Notes under the pieces: generated by a model
What the model saw: the letters and a program-made list of their open reading frames with translations, nothing else
What the model was told of the DNA's origin: nothing
Database searches by the model: none
Position numbers and translations under genes: made by a program
Assembly (NCBI RefSeq): GCF_027244095.1
Contig: NC_069658.1
Coordinates: 47,603,001 to 47,667,000 of the forward strand
DNA from: Hemicordylus capensis
Lineage: Eukaryota; Chordata; Lepidosauria; Squamata; Cordylidae
Direction of reading: 5' to 3'
DNA length: 64,000 nucleotides
Shown: positions 1-10,516 of the stretch, piece by piece
Position numbering within the stretch: position 1 is the first letter of the stretch
Layout: each line of letters begins with the position of its first letter

Positions 1-215
1 GTGAGCACTGTAAGATATTCCCCTCAGGATGGAGCCGCTCTGGAAAGAGCATCTAGGTTCCAAGTTCCCTCCCTGGCTTCTCCAAGATAGGACTGAGAGA
101 GATTCCTGCCTGCAACCTTGGAGAAGCCTCTGCTGGTCTGTGAAGACAATACTGAGCTCGATAGACCAATGGTCTGACTCAGTATATGGCAGCTTCCTAT
201 GTTATTGTGAGAATA
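1..215 (+). mobile_element. 5S-headed SINE, 3' part (cut by window start)
   Basis: Begins inside the element at GTGAGCACTGTAAGATATTC and ends with the tail GTATATGGCAGCTTCCTATG. The same body is seen full length at 40437-40740 and 54818-55116, where the 5' end contains a 5S-rRNA-like segment. Family assignment as a 5S-derived squamate SINE is inference from that head. Confidence 0.75.
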
Positions 216-221
216 CACATA

Positions 222-295
222 ACCATGCACACCACTTTGGACTCCTTGGAGGAAGAGTGAGATATACATATAAAATAAATAACTATAAATAAAAT
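222..295 (+). repeat. tRNA-SINE/LINE tail fragment
   Basis: The words CTCCTTGGAGGAAGAGTGAG and an A/T-rich end match the 3' tail of the tRNA-headed SINE seen at 2741-2955. Only the tail is present, so this is a truncated insertion. Confidence 0.45.
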
Positions 296-726
296 GAACA
301 GGAGTTTGTTCCCCACAATGTGTAAAGTGGATTTAAATAATCCAAGGTCACAATGCCATTACATTTTTCTTTATACTGAAAGACTTTCAGACTTTTTTTT
401 TAATCCAATACTATCAAGCCATGATCTAGTCACCAAGTAATATATTTGTCCCAAGAAAGAATGTCAACATGTTAGGCTCACTGGAGAAAACAATGAAGCT
501 ACTGTACTGAGAAGGACATAGCTATTTCACTTAGAGGAGGGCTCATAGTTCTGAGTTAGTGATGCTTATTTCCTGTTTTATAATGCCTTACAAGGACAAC
601 AGGATAATCTAGTACAGTAATGTGCTAGGCTAGAAAGTGCAGGTACTGCTCAGGGCTTTGCATATTAAGTAGTCAAGGATTGGTGCTTTTGTGGAACTTT
701 CTGCACTCACCTAAGTAAAAGTTACC

Positions 727-758
<32 letters not shown>

Positions 759-954
759 TTACAGTGAGCACTGCAGCATCCAGATTAATGCTGTCCTTGT
801 TTTAAAAGATTGCCCATGAACAACCTTTTTTTTAAATGATCCCCTCTCACTATACTTAATGCAACCACAATGCAGGGATGAGTGTTTGTGTGATCTGGCG
901 AAAGAATTTACCTTTGCAAACTGCCTTTACCCTGGGGGGCGGGGGGCGGGGGGC
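296..954. repeat. Old duplicated non-coding segment with (CA)n
   Basis: No gene seen. The stretch from about 460 to 900 resembles 5160-5700 in order: a GCTAGGCTAG core, a TAAGTAAAA motif, a CA microsatellite (732-758 here), then GATTGCCCATGA and ATGCAACCACAA. The similarity is diverged, so this is an old local duplication. Confidence 0.45.
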
Positions 955-957
955 GGA
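933..957 (+). repeat. G-run tract, possible G-quadruplex
   Basis: Three consecutive GGGGGGC units plus a neighbouring G run sit in otherwise A/T-rich DNA. Four G runs separated by single C bases fit the general G-quadruplex pattern. No gene is close enough to assign a role. Confidence 0.5.
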
Positions 958-1165
958 ATCTATCTTTACACTATTCTTATGAATACAAATTTAGATTACT
1001 AAATCATAGATTTTCATATATTTATTTGGATATGAAAAATCATAGATTTGGATATATTTGGATTTTAAAAGTGTTATCAGTGTTGGTAACAATCACACTG
1101 CTATTCCTTCTAACCCTTCCCACGCCCCCTGTACCACTGAATAATGTCAGTCAGTGCAGTTAATA
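955..1165 (-). pseudogene. Relic of F2R-like intron 1
   Basis: The order TTCTTATG, CATATATTTATTTGGAT, TTTGGATTTTAAAA, CAGTGTTG, CCTTCT and TGTACCACT parallels intron 1 of copy A (about 20060-20200) and of copy B. No exon was found next to it. I read it as the trace of another, lost F2R-like unit; the match is diverged and needs an alignment. Confidence 0.4.
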
Positions 1166-1539
1166 ACGGAGAGTGCAGGCCACGCGTCCATGTGGTTTGG
1201 CACCTTAGAGGTTAAAATACCATCCCATGTAGATACACCCTCAAACATCTGCCTAAGCTGGGAACTACTGCCTCCACATCAATGAGTACATTTATCGTTT
1301 ATCATTTATCCAAGCAGCTAGCTTTCCTAGTTAAAACCCCCGACATTGCCTGTGATCCACTTCAGATTACAAGGAAGGCAATTTCCCTAGTGCCTGCTTT
1401 ACTCTTTCCAATGATAGATGTGGAGGGAATTTTTCTTTAAGGGTTTTAGACTAGCAAGGCCAACTGCTCTGGGAAAAAAATCCAGCCAGTCACAGTTCTC
1501 TGGCACATGTTTACCACATGTTGTGCAGGTCAATGCTAG

Positions 1540-2215
1540 ATAAAATGACCATAATCTTAATGCCTTTATATGCATCTCTTGTATTGCTGTATTGGGAATA
1601 CTATGAACAGTTCTGGTTGCAAAAGGACATTGTAGAGATGGAAAAGGCAGAGAAAAGGGCAGCCAAAATGATGAAGGTATTTGAGCAAATTCCCTATAAG
1701 GAGATGCTAAAGTGCTTGGGGCTTTTTAGTTTAGAGAAAATATAATGAAGAGGGAGAACATGATAAAGGATTGTTAATGTTATGGATAAAGTGGATAACA
1801 AGATATTTTTCTCACTCATAACACTATAAACTCAGGATCACCCAATGAAATGGACTGAGAGTAGGTTTTGGATGGAAAAAGTAGCACTTTTTTTACACAA
1901 TACATAATTAACCTGGACTTTGCTGCCAGAAAACGTGTTCGCAAATAGCCAGTGGCTCAGATGGCTTCAAAAGGGACTGGAGAAATTCATAGGAGATGGG
2001 TCTTTGAGTGCTATTAGTCACAGCATGGAACCCCAATGTCCAGAGGCAGTCGACTTCTGCAAACAAGTGATGGCGACAAGCCATGAGCATGCTTTCATGA
2101 CCTGCCTGTGTGAGCTTTTCTAAAGCATCTGGCTGGCCAGTATTGGCAACAAGGTGCTGGACTGGACAGGCCTTATGTCTGATCCAGCAGAGAGCTGTTC
2201 TTATCTTCCTGTTGA
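1540..2215 (+). mobile_element. CR1-type LINE, 3' end
   Basis: Translation shows the C-terminal part of a CR1 ORF2 (YWEYYEQFWLQKDIVEMEKA, a form of the usual LxxVQ(R)RA region) and the typical 3' end GGTGCTGGACTGGACAGGCC followed by CTGATCCAGCAG. Several frame breaks are present. It is a 5'-truncated, old copy. Confidence 0.75.
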
Positions 2216-2740
2216 ATTATTTTTAAACATTTATATACGGCTGTTTCCTATTAATTTCAAAAGCAGTTCACAAACTAAAAGGGCATCAATAAAAAGTCCA
2301 TAAAATAATAAACATCTAAACAAACCAACAAAAATGCAAGAGAATTGTCTTAGAAGTGAGAATTCTACAGCATTGACTCTTAGCACTCTTCTGGCCACTA
2401 GAGGCATGATGAGATGTTATGTTATGTTAGAATTGGTCAGTTGTTGAAGGCTAGTGCCTGTTTGTGTATGTTGTTCAGTGGCTCTCTCTAGGTATATGGT
2501 GTTTCAGTTTCTTACTAAATCTCTATTTGTTTTTTGAACTCAGCCTACTGTCTCCAGATAATCTCTTAGATTAAACTTCTTTCCCACCGGAGCACACTCT
2601 GCTGTGTGAAGATTTTAATGTTTTTCCTCACACCCTTCAACAAATTGAACTGCAGCAGCCAGATCAGATACTTCAAAACAAGCAATATATCTGGTTATTT
2701 GTCTGCACCTGTTAAAAGTCAGGCTGCTACATTCTGCACA
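2216..2740. other. Non-coding interval, nothing recognised
   Basis: A/T-rich DNA with no supported ORF. A short L2/SINE-like phrase (TATATACGGCTGTTTCC) occurs near 2230. No conserved coding pattern was seen on either strand. Confidence 0.3.
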
Positions 2741-2955
2741 AGGTTAGAATGCTGGACTAGGACCGGGGAGACCCGGGTTCAAATCCCCATTCAGCCATGA
2801 TATTAGCTGGGTGACTCTGGGCCAGTCACTTCTCTCTCAGCCTAACCTACTTCACAAGGTTGTTGTGAGGAGAAACTCAAGTATGTAGTACACTGTTCTG
2901 GGCTCCTTGGAGGAACAGCGGGATATAAATGTAAAAATAATAATGATGATGATAA
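2741..2955 (+). mobile_element. tRNA-headed SINE, interrupted by Helitron
   Basis: The head carries a pol III B-box-like GGTTCAAATCC. The body contains GGCCAGTCACTTCTCTCTCA, and the tail GGGATATAAATGTAAAAATA ends in an (ATA/ATG)n run. The A/T run continues at 3707 after the inserted Helitron. Related copies lie at 52687-52870, 55335-55550 and 61505-61725 (minus) and at about 59845-60040 (plus). Confidence 0.75.
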
Positions 2956-3706
2956 TCCTCTGTAATAAAAGGCTTAGGTGTGATCCCGTGTCTCTGCGCC
3001 CGTGTCTTTCTTGGTTGTTCTGGGCATGCGCGGAGCGCATGCCCAGAATGTCCGAGAAAGATATGGCCGCAGGCACCAGGCGGCCATGTTGAGGAGAGCG
3101 GCGGGCCGAGAACTGCTGGGGGGGCAGAGGCGGCAGCGGCGGCGGGTCCGGCCCGACCGCAGGGAAGGGAAAGCCTGGGGAGAGCAGAGGCAGTGGCGAC
3201 GGCCGCAGATGTGAGGCGGGGGCGAGGCGGGGGCGTGCTAGGCCGTGAGGCGGCGGCGGCTGGGCCCAGCCAACCAAGGCGGCCCGGCCGCAGATGTGAG
3301 GTGGGGGCGGCCTGGCCCGGCAGCTTGCCCATGGCGGCGGAGGCGAGGGGAAGGCTGGGCCCGGGCCCACTAGCGAGCAGGAGGACTGGCCCTGCTGGCG
3401 GCGGCAGCCGCGGCACGGGGACTGGCCCCGCTGGCGGCAGCGGCTGCGGCGGGAAAACTAAGGCCGCTGGTGGGGGCGGCCCAGCCGGCAGCATGGCGGA
3501 GGCGGCGGAGGCGGGGGATGGCTGGCCCCGGGCCCACTAGCGGCCCACACAACTAACTCTCCCAGCGCCGGTCTGGAGAAGGCGGTTGAGGAGGAGGCGG
3601 CGTCGGGAAAAGCCAAAGAGGAGTGGGGCAGGGGGAGGGGGAGGGGCAAGAGAGAGTGGGGCAACCCTACTAGCGCCCGTTATTTAAACGGGCTTAAAAA
3701 TACTAG
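2956..3706 (+). mobile_element. Non-autonomous Helitron with CpG-island-like cargo
   Basis: It starts with TC after an A (position 2955) and ends with CTAG before a T (3707), the A^T target rule of Helitrons. A 7-bp-stem hairpin GCCCGTTATTTAAACGGGC (3675-3693) lies about 10 nt before the end, as the family requires. The inside (about 2985-3660) is very G+C and CpG rich, with ATGGCGGAGGCGGCGG-like words resembling a vertebrate first-exon/promoter region. Internal repeats are present: a GGCCGCAGATGTGAGG word near 3198 and 3289, and a GGGCCCACTAGCG word near 3361 and 3528. No Rep/helicase coding is present, so it is non-autonomous. ORFs across it on both strands are low-complexity and not supported as genes. 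Confidence 0.75.
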
Positions 3707-3707
3707 T

Positions 3708-4079
3708 GATAATAATAATCTTCCAAACCATCTTCAAAGCAGATGGAACACATTGCAACCACCTAATCTTCTTATGTTACCAGAGATGCCATGGTGTGGG
3801 GTAGATATATCAGGGCCTGAATTGACCTTGTCAGGGAAGGAGTCTGAGGAACTGAGTCAAACAGAGCGGACAAGAAATGATGCTCTAGGGTTTCTTCACA
3901 AATACAACTTTAGCACATCATTGGTTTCAGACAGCACCTGCCCCAATGGGTGCTGAAATGTGAAATTGCTGGCCTTGAACAAAAATATGCAACTTGTCCT
4001 TGTAATTGGCCTCCAGCCCAGAGGACTGGACAGCAGCCCATGTAACACTGTTGGTTGGTTTGTTGTTTTAAGGTTTAGG
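3708..4079. other. Non-coding interval, nothing recognised
   Basis: After the resumed (AAT)n SINE tail there is unique-looking DNA. The 67-residue ORF at 3753-3956 has no recognisable domain. It is treated as non-coding. Confidence 0.3.
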
Positions 4080-4930
4080 CTATTACAGGCTAGTTAGCTT
4101 AATGTCTTCTCTAGATAAATTGGTGGGAAATAGTATCAAAGATAAAACTGTCAAGAACAAGCTTTGCTTATGGAGAATCAGTATGTTTTGCAAAGGTAAG
4201 TCTTGCCTCAATAAACTTCTATAGGTTGCTGTGAGTGTGGATGATTATACGGGGGGGTGGAGACAGAAGTGACTCAGTAGGTGCTGAATACGAGAGCATT
4301 CAAAAAGCTTTTGACAAAATCCCTCACCAAAGGCTCTTGAGTAAGTTTAGCAGTCAGAGCAAGAAGACACGTCCTTTTATAGAGGCCATTCTCATGAACA
4401 GCCCTACCTGGGTAGGAGATGTGTAGCTCTTCGCAGAGTGCATTGTGGGATAGTGGCGGATGTAGCCTGCCTGCTTGCCTCTTCCCCCTTGCTGTTCCAG
4501 GATCGCTCATGCACCAGTTGTGTGGGTGTGCAGTGGAGCCCAGGAGTGACGAGGGTCATGCGGGGAAAGATAAGTAGTGTCCTGCCTCCCCTCCGCCACA
4601 CAGCGGTTGTGAATAACCCCAACGGCTGGTATCTGGCTAAAGAGTAGGAAGCAGAGGGTAGGAATACATAGTCAGTTTTCATGATGGAACGGAGTAAGAA
4701 ATGGAATCCCCTAAGGATCTGTAGTGGTGGGGCTGGTACTATTTAGGCTGTTCATAAATGGTCTGGAGTTAAGGATGAGCAGTGATGTAGCCAAGTTTGC
4801 AGATGACAGATTACTGTCTTTTACAATATATGAAGTAGCCCTAAGACATGGAAAAGCCACAACATGTTCAGTACCCGACATGAGAAGGGAACATTGTGGT
4901 GATATCTCTTTAAATGTATGAGGGAAGGCT
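4080..4930 (+). mobile_element. CR1-type LINE fragment, interrupted
   Basis: Pieces of the RT region are readable: the finger/palm phrase corresponding to YRLVSLMSSLDKLVG, an IQKAFDKIPHQRLLSKFS segment near 4300, and GLELRMSSDVAKFADDRL near 4750. Between about 4380 and 4640 the coding pattern is lost and unrelated sequence (ATTGTGGGATAGTGGCGG) occurs, suggesting a later insertion. Stops and frameshifts are frequent; it is dead. Confidence 0.7.
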
Positions 4931-4938
4931 GGCTAGTC

Positions 4939-5006
4939 CAGGGGTTCCCAACCTGTGGTACTCCAGATGTGGCTGAACTACAACTCCCATCATCCCCAGC
5001 CACAAT
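4939..5006. mobile_element. hAT-type MITE fragment
   Basis: Contains CAGGGGTTCCCAACCTGTGG, ACTACAACTCCCATCATCC and an inverted GATGATGGGA. This is the same MITE type as the complete copy at 51223-51367. The right terminus is missing. Confidence 0.55.
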
Positions 5007-5159
5007 AAATTGATGATGGGACTAGTATAAAGAGGATGACAGCAGAGTCCCAGGCTGAACTGGGAGCAGCAAGCCTGAGAAGGGTGCAAAAGAAACTCAG
5101 CACATCAGAGCTAAACTCCTTGGGTGCCTACAAACTTGTTGTGACTTTTCTCTGTCTTA

Positions 5160-5700
5160 GAGCCACTTCACATATTGTGGAAAGGAAATGTATTACCAAC
5201 AGTTCATTTTAAAAAACCTATAATATCTAAACATTGTCTCGCCAACTGTACAGAACACTCCCCAAATAGAACGTGAATGTGTCAAAGTCTGTGAAGCTTG
5301 TTTATAGAAAGGATGGAATGTAACTACAGGCTTAAGAGCCAGAAACAAGATGGGTGCTTGCTTCCTGTTTCCAATGCTGTAAACAAGAGACTAATCTAGC
5401 TAGGCTAGGAGAAACTTAGCACAAGAACTGCCCAGGCAGTGAATAGGCTGGAAGCAGAGCTTGTTCTGTTTACTTAAGTAAAATTTACTTTTCTCTGCAC
5501 ACACACACACACAAAAATCATTTGGGCGGATATGCAGAGCAAGGAACCGCATGAGGAACGAGCACTGTTGTGCTAACACAAGACAATGACTTAGTTGCGT
5601 TAATAATGATGATTGCCCATGAGTGTTCTAGTACAACAGTTCTTATTAAAGTGAGTGAGGCATGCTACAGTTGTTTGACTGTTATGCAACCACAAGCATG
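5160..5700. repeat. Old duplicate of 460-900
   Basis: Shares the motif order of the 460-900 segment, including TTAAGTAAAATTTACTTTTC, a CA microsatellite (about 5499-5514), TGATTGCCCATGAG and ATGCAACCACAAGC. No coding sequence was recognised. Confidence 0.4.
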
Positions 5701-6174
5701 CTTGCGGTAGCACAACACTAGTCTGGAACACAAGCTCCAGACGTAGCACATCAGTTTTGTGCTAGCAAAAAGTCCTTATACAAGTGGTACACTGGTCTGC
5801 ATGTCAGCCATTGAGGTCATTCACGCAATCAAAAATTGTGTTCTACCTGGGTTTGGGAGCTGTGTGTGGTCCCAAATTTTGGTTGTGTGGAAGCAAGGTA
5901 TGACGAAAACCTGGGCAGGAGTAATCGTGTGGAAGCAAGGTAGGAGGAAAACTTTGAAACTTTAAGACCCACTGTTGAGGAGGGGCTCCTGGATTTGTTA
6001 CTAGCTTTTGTTTTCTCACCATGGTCAGTCAGAGGCTTAAGTAACACTTGCACACCAGGGATCTAATGCAACGTTTTGTTGCGGGTCCATATTTATTACT
6101 ACACACCGCATAGCATTTAATTATTTATTTTAAGAAAGAAACAGAGAAGCGGCCTTAAAATATCCTAAGCAAAA
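5701..6174. other. Non-coding interval
   Basis: Contains a short internal repeat: GTGTGGAAGCAAGGTATGACG near 5888 and GTGTGGAAGCAAGGTAGGAGG near 5928. It could be part of an unclassified MITE. No gene seen. Confidence 0.3.
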
Positions 6175-6395
6175 TAAGTTAAGAACATAAGAACAGCCCT
6201 GCTGGATCAGGCCCAAGGCCCATCTAGTCCAGCATCCTGTTTCACACAGTAGCCGACCAGATGCCTCTGGGAAGCCCACAGGCAAGAGGTGAGGACATGC
6301 CCTCTCTCTTGCTGCTGCTCCCGTGCAAATGGTTTTTAGGGGCATTTTGCCTCTTAGGCTGGAGGTGGCCTATAGACTAGTAGCCATTGCTAAAC
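6175..6395 (-). mobile_element. CR1-type LINE 3' end
   Basis: On the plus strand it reads AAGAACATAAGAACAGCCCT then CAAGGCCCATCTAGTCCAGC, the reverse complement of the CR1 3' end seen complete at 34185-34830. It is a short 5'-truncated copy. Confidence 0.75.
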
Positions 6396-7059
6396 ATTAA
6401 TACATACATTATTTGACCCTGTATATTTGGATTTTAAAACTTAAATAGCAGCTCCTGGGAACTGGGTTTGGTCCTGTAATTCATCTTTCTGCTTGCTCTG
6501 TGGCCTCAAAGAAAATGCCTCTCTGAAGCTGCTACTTACCTTGGGAGCAAAGCTGTCCTCGGTGCACGTAACAATTGGCACCTCCAAGACTATTATCAGC
6601 TTTGGGAGTGTGATTTTCATCTGGGCATGGGGGCGGGGGGTGAGTTTCATGCCCCCCCACCAATGATGCCATGGTCTCAATTCACAGGGCCAAAATTCTG
6701 CTAGCACATGGAATCAACCACAAGTGGTTCAGTGAATTACTGTGGTGGATGTTTACAGGAATGTGCAGCTTGCCCCTGTTTATGGAAGGACACTGAGCTG
6801 AATGGGGCTCACTACCAATATATGAAAATGTGCATAGGACTGTCACTTTGGTGTTCAGGTGCCACCTAGTGGACTGCATAACTTGTTCTGTGTACCAAGA
6901 ACATGGAAAGAAGCTCTGAACCACAGTCTAGCATTTTAGGAAACACTATGCTGCCAGGCCTTTTGGTCCTCCTCAACACTACAGGAGAAACACTGTTTTA
7001 AGGGGCTATTTCTAATGGGGAAATGCTGAAATGATTTCTTGCTGTTATATCCATGTCTA
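6396..7059. other. Non-coding interval
   Basis: No supported gene. Short ORFs on the minus strand (6441-6707, 6682-6924) show no domain or codon pattern and are not accepted. Confidence 0.3.
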
Positions 7060-8050
7060 CATTTTGAGGCCAAGCAGATGGCAGAAGCATGGAGAAGGTT
7101 AGACAAAACAAAGAGTTTTTGTGTGCCTCCTCACATCTGCAGACAAATGTCTCCCTGGTTAGAAAAGAGACCCGAAAGACAGGACTGAGATTAAGTTCCA
7201 CTCTGTTATTTTATTCTTGGACATGATTTGCTCAAGATGAAGATCACCCCATTACATGGTAATATTAACCATGTACACTGCCTAGGGATACATATATTAG
7301 GTAGTCTGTAAAAGACAATCACAGAGTTCTGTGGTCTCCAGGAGTCGACACTGACTTGACGGCACACTTTACCTTTTTAAAAATATGCTAAAGAAAATAA
7401 TATCAGAACAAGGCAGTCAGTTCCATATGGCTGCACCCAACTTGGAGCCAGCTCTGCATATGGGAAACCTTTGTGTAGCTGAATAGATATTCCACATCTT
7501 CAAGCAAAATTCTTCATGAAGGTTTCTTTTGACATTTATGACCACACAAAAGAATTCTTACATCATTACTAGTTCTGTTTATTTCACTCTGATTTGTACA
7601 TTTGCAATGCACTGTTACCATGCAGATACAGAAAACAGCTTTGTAAAATTTAAATGAAGGAAAATTGAAGGACACTGAAGGAATCAGAAGAAGGTGGTTA
7701 ATGAAAACTCAGTTACACCAGATGATACGATGAGAAAATTTCAGTGAATTGAATTTTTTTTTTCAGATTCAGAGAACATAATATACAGGCTCTAATTTGC
7801 CTTCATTCAGAGAACATTTCATTCAGCACAGTAGTTCTCACATTCTCAGAAAGCCCTTGCCTAGAGCAAGAGTCATTGAAGTATTGTGCACCAGTCACTC
7901 TTGCACTCTGCATATGCTCAAGAGCTACACCGGAGACAAGGGGATCTAGGCAACACTCTCAAGTCCCTATGCGAGCCACAGCAGTTCTTGGAAGGGGAGG
8001 CGAAAGAGTACAGGCAACAACTTTATTTTGAAATGTTTGTTCTAATCTAA
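7060..8050. repeat. Segment homologous to 57300-58480
   Basis: Shared order of words: GGTTAGA-AA, GACAGGACTGA versus GCAGGACTGACAT, CTTGGA-AT, CAAGATGAAG, then AATGCACT, CAGTTACACCAGAT versus CAATTACACCAGAT, and CCTTGCCTAGAGCAAGAG versus CCTTGCCTGGGACAAGAG. It looks like flank of the duplicated receptor units. No coding capacity was seen. Confidence 0.5.
7315..7378 (+). mobile_element. Sauria-type SINE tail fragment
   Basis: AGAGTTCTGTGGTCTCCAGG followed by GACGGCACACTTTACCTTTT is the BovB-like 3' tail of Sauria SINEs. The tRNA-like head is absent here. Confidence 0.7.
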
Positions 8051-9083
8051 TAAAAGCATTGCAGAGAAATAGCATGGGATGGCTGTGAACAAGGCTGACC
8101 ATTTCTAACAATTTCTAGCATTGTAGAGAGTGGGGACAGGGGAAGGGAGAGAGGGAGGAAAAAGGATAAAGGAGGAGAAGAGGGGGGTTGTAGAAACCAG
8201 AGGGAAGAGCTGTGGGGCATGCAAAGACAAGACAGTGGAGTTGAATTAGGAATGAGACCGTTTTAGGAGGTAGAGATTATGCATAAATATACCTGTTTCA
8301 CATCCTTAGATTCTTTTGAGTTCAGTTGCTGTTTGTGCCCTAAAAAACCCCACGTGCTAGAATACAGCGTGTGTCATGGTGGTGTGAGCGTGCAGGGGGG
8401 GGGTGATGCTTAACTTGTGGGGAGGGGCCTCTCAAGGACTTTGGTCCAGGCTCTACAACTACTTCGATGCACCTCGGCCTCAGTGCTCTTGCTGTTGGCT
8501 GTCTGTTAGCCCCGCCTCTACTCCAGGACTAGAATGCAAGTAACTAAAACCCCATTCAAAAGCTGGCTTGGATCAAGGAATGGATTAACCAACCATAAAC
8601 ACCTCAGGGCCAGCAGCGGAAGAATGGAGGCAAAGCTCCCTCAGAGGGGAGGAACCGAATGCCGATTATACAGTCCAGGAGCTTACAGAGGAACATAGGA
8701 AGCTGCCATCTACTGAGTCAGACCATTGGTCTATCTAGCTCAGGATTGTCTTCACAGACTGGCAGTGGCTTCTCCGAGGTTGCAGGCAGGAATCTCTTTC
8801 AGCCCTATTTTGGCCCAGTTCTATACAAACTTGTATGCACTGAAGGATATTTCTGTAAAGGACATTCAATCCTAACTAGATAGGTTCTGCAGTCTGAATG
8901 AATATGGTCTCGGCTGTTCCCTCACTGAGGGGGGAAAAAGCTCTTTGACCCATCTTGTAACGATAGAAGAGGTCAGAGCAGTTATCTCAGCAGGAAAGAA
9001 CACATCGGCCCCAGGGCCTGATGGTCTGACATGGCCTTTCTATAAGATTTACGCAGACCAGCTACTACCAGTTTTAGTAAAAT
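7649..9083 (+). repeat. 1.43-kb tandem duplication, left copy
   Basis: This block repeats almost exactly as 9084-10516. Both copies contain unique flank, half of a 5S-headed SINE and the 5' start of the Tx1-like LINE. By eye there are only about five single-base differences plus small indels. The junction shares a GTAAAATT microhomology (near 7648, 9078 and 10510). Confidence 0.85.
8690..8817 (-). mobile_element. 5S-headed SINE 3' half (left duplicate)
   Basis: GAACATAGGAAGCTGCCATC to CAGCCCTATTTT is the reverse complement of the SINE tail. The SINE is broken by the LINE; its 5' half is at about 12990-13165. The same piece recurs at 10123-10250. Confidence 0.8.
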
Positions 9084-10516
9084 TTAAATGAAGGAAAATT
9101 GAAGGACACTGAAGGAATCAGAAGAAGGTGGTTAATGAAAACTCAGTTACACCAGATGATACGATGAGAAAATTTCAGTGAATTGAATTTTTTTTTCAGA
9201 TTCAGAGAACATAATATACAGGCTCTAACTTGCCTTCATTCAGAGAACATTTCATTCAGCACAGTAGTTCTCACATTCTCAGAAAGCCCTTGCCTAGAGC
9301 AAGAGTCATTGAAGTATTGTGCACCAGTCACTCTTGCACTCTGCATATGCTCAAGAGCTACACCGGAGACAAGGGGATCTAGGCAACACTCTCAAGTCCC
9401 TATGCGAGCCACAGCAGTTCTTGGAAGGGGAGGCAAAAGAGTACAGGCAACAACTTTATTTTGAAATGTTTGTTCTAATCTAATAAAAGCATTGCAGAGA
9501 AATAGCATGGGATGGCTGTGAACAAGGCTGACCATTTCTAACAATTTCTAGCATTGTAGAGAGTGGGGACAGGGGAAGGGAGAGAGGGAGGAAAAAGGAT
9601 AAAGGAGGAGAAGAGGGGGGTTGTAGAAACCAGAGGGAAGAGCTGTGGGGCATGCAAAGACAAGACAGTGGAGTTGAATTAGGAATGAGACCGTTTTAGG
9701 AGGTAGAGATTATGCATAAATATACCTGTTTCACATCCTTAGATTCTTTTGAGTTCAGTTGCTGTTTGTGCCCTAAAAAACCCCACGTGCTAGAATACAG
9801 CGTGTGTCATGGTGGTGTGAGCGTGCAGGGGGGGGGTGATGCTTAACTTGTGGGGAGGGGCCTCTCAAGGACTTTGGTCCAGGCTCTACAACTACTTCGA
9901 TGCACCTCGGCCTCAGTGCTCTTGCTGTTGGCTGTCTGTTAGCCCCGCCTCTACTCCAGGACTAGAATGCAAGTAACTAAAACCCCATTCAAAAGCTGGC
10001 TTGGATCAAGGAATGGATTAACCAACCATAAACACCTCAGGGCCAGCAGCGGAAGAATGGAGGCAAAGCTCCCTCAGAGGGGAGGAACCGAATGCCGATT
10101 ATACAGTCCAGGAGCTTACAGAGGAACATAGGAAGCTGCCATCTACTGAGTCAGACCATTGGTCTATCTAGCTCAGGATTGTCTTCACAGACTGGCAGTG
10201 GCTTCTCCGAGGTTGCAGGCAGGAATCTCTTTCAGCCCTATTTTGGCCCAGTTCTATACAAACTTGTATGCACTGAAGGATATTTCTGTAAAGGACATTC
10301 AATCCTAACTAGATAGGTTCTGCAGTCTGAATGAATATGGTCTCGGCTATTCCCTCACTGAGGGGGGAAAAAGCTCTTTGACCCATCTTGTAACGATAGA
10401 AGAGGTCAGAGCAGTTATCTCAGCAGGAAAGAACACATCGGCCCCGGGGCCTGATGGTCTGACATGGCCTTTCTATAAGATTTACGCAGACCAGCTACTA
10501 CCAGTTTTAGTAAAAT
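9084..10516 (+). repeat. 1.43-kb tandem duplication, right copy
   Basis: Second unit of the direct repeat starting at 7649. This copy continues without a break into the LINE coding region, so the LINE was already inserted before the block was doubled. The extreme identity means either a very recent event or an assembly artefact. Confidence 0.85.
10123..10250 (-). mobile_element. 5S-headed SINE 3' half (right duplicate)
   Basis: Identical in content to 8690-8817. It ends at CCCTATTTT, which reappears after the LINE 3' end near 12985 and is the likely target-site duplication. Confidence 0.8.

Noticed and set aside
2852-3540. Long overlapping ORFs (up to 205 aa) on both strands
   Set aside because: They are Pro/Gly/Ala/Arg-rich by-products of the CpG-rich Helitron interior, with no domain and no codon signature.
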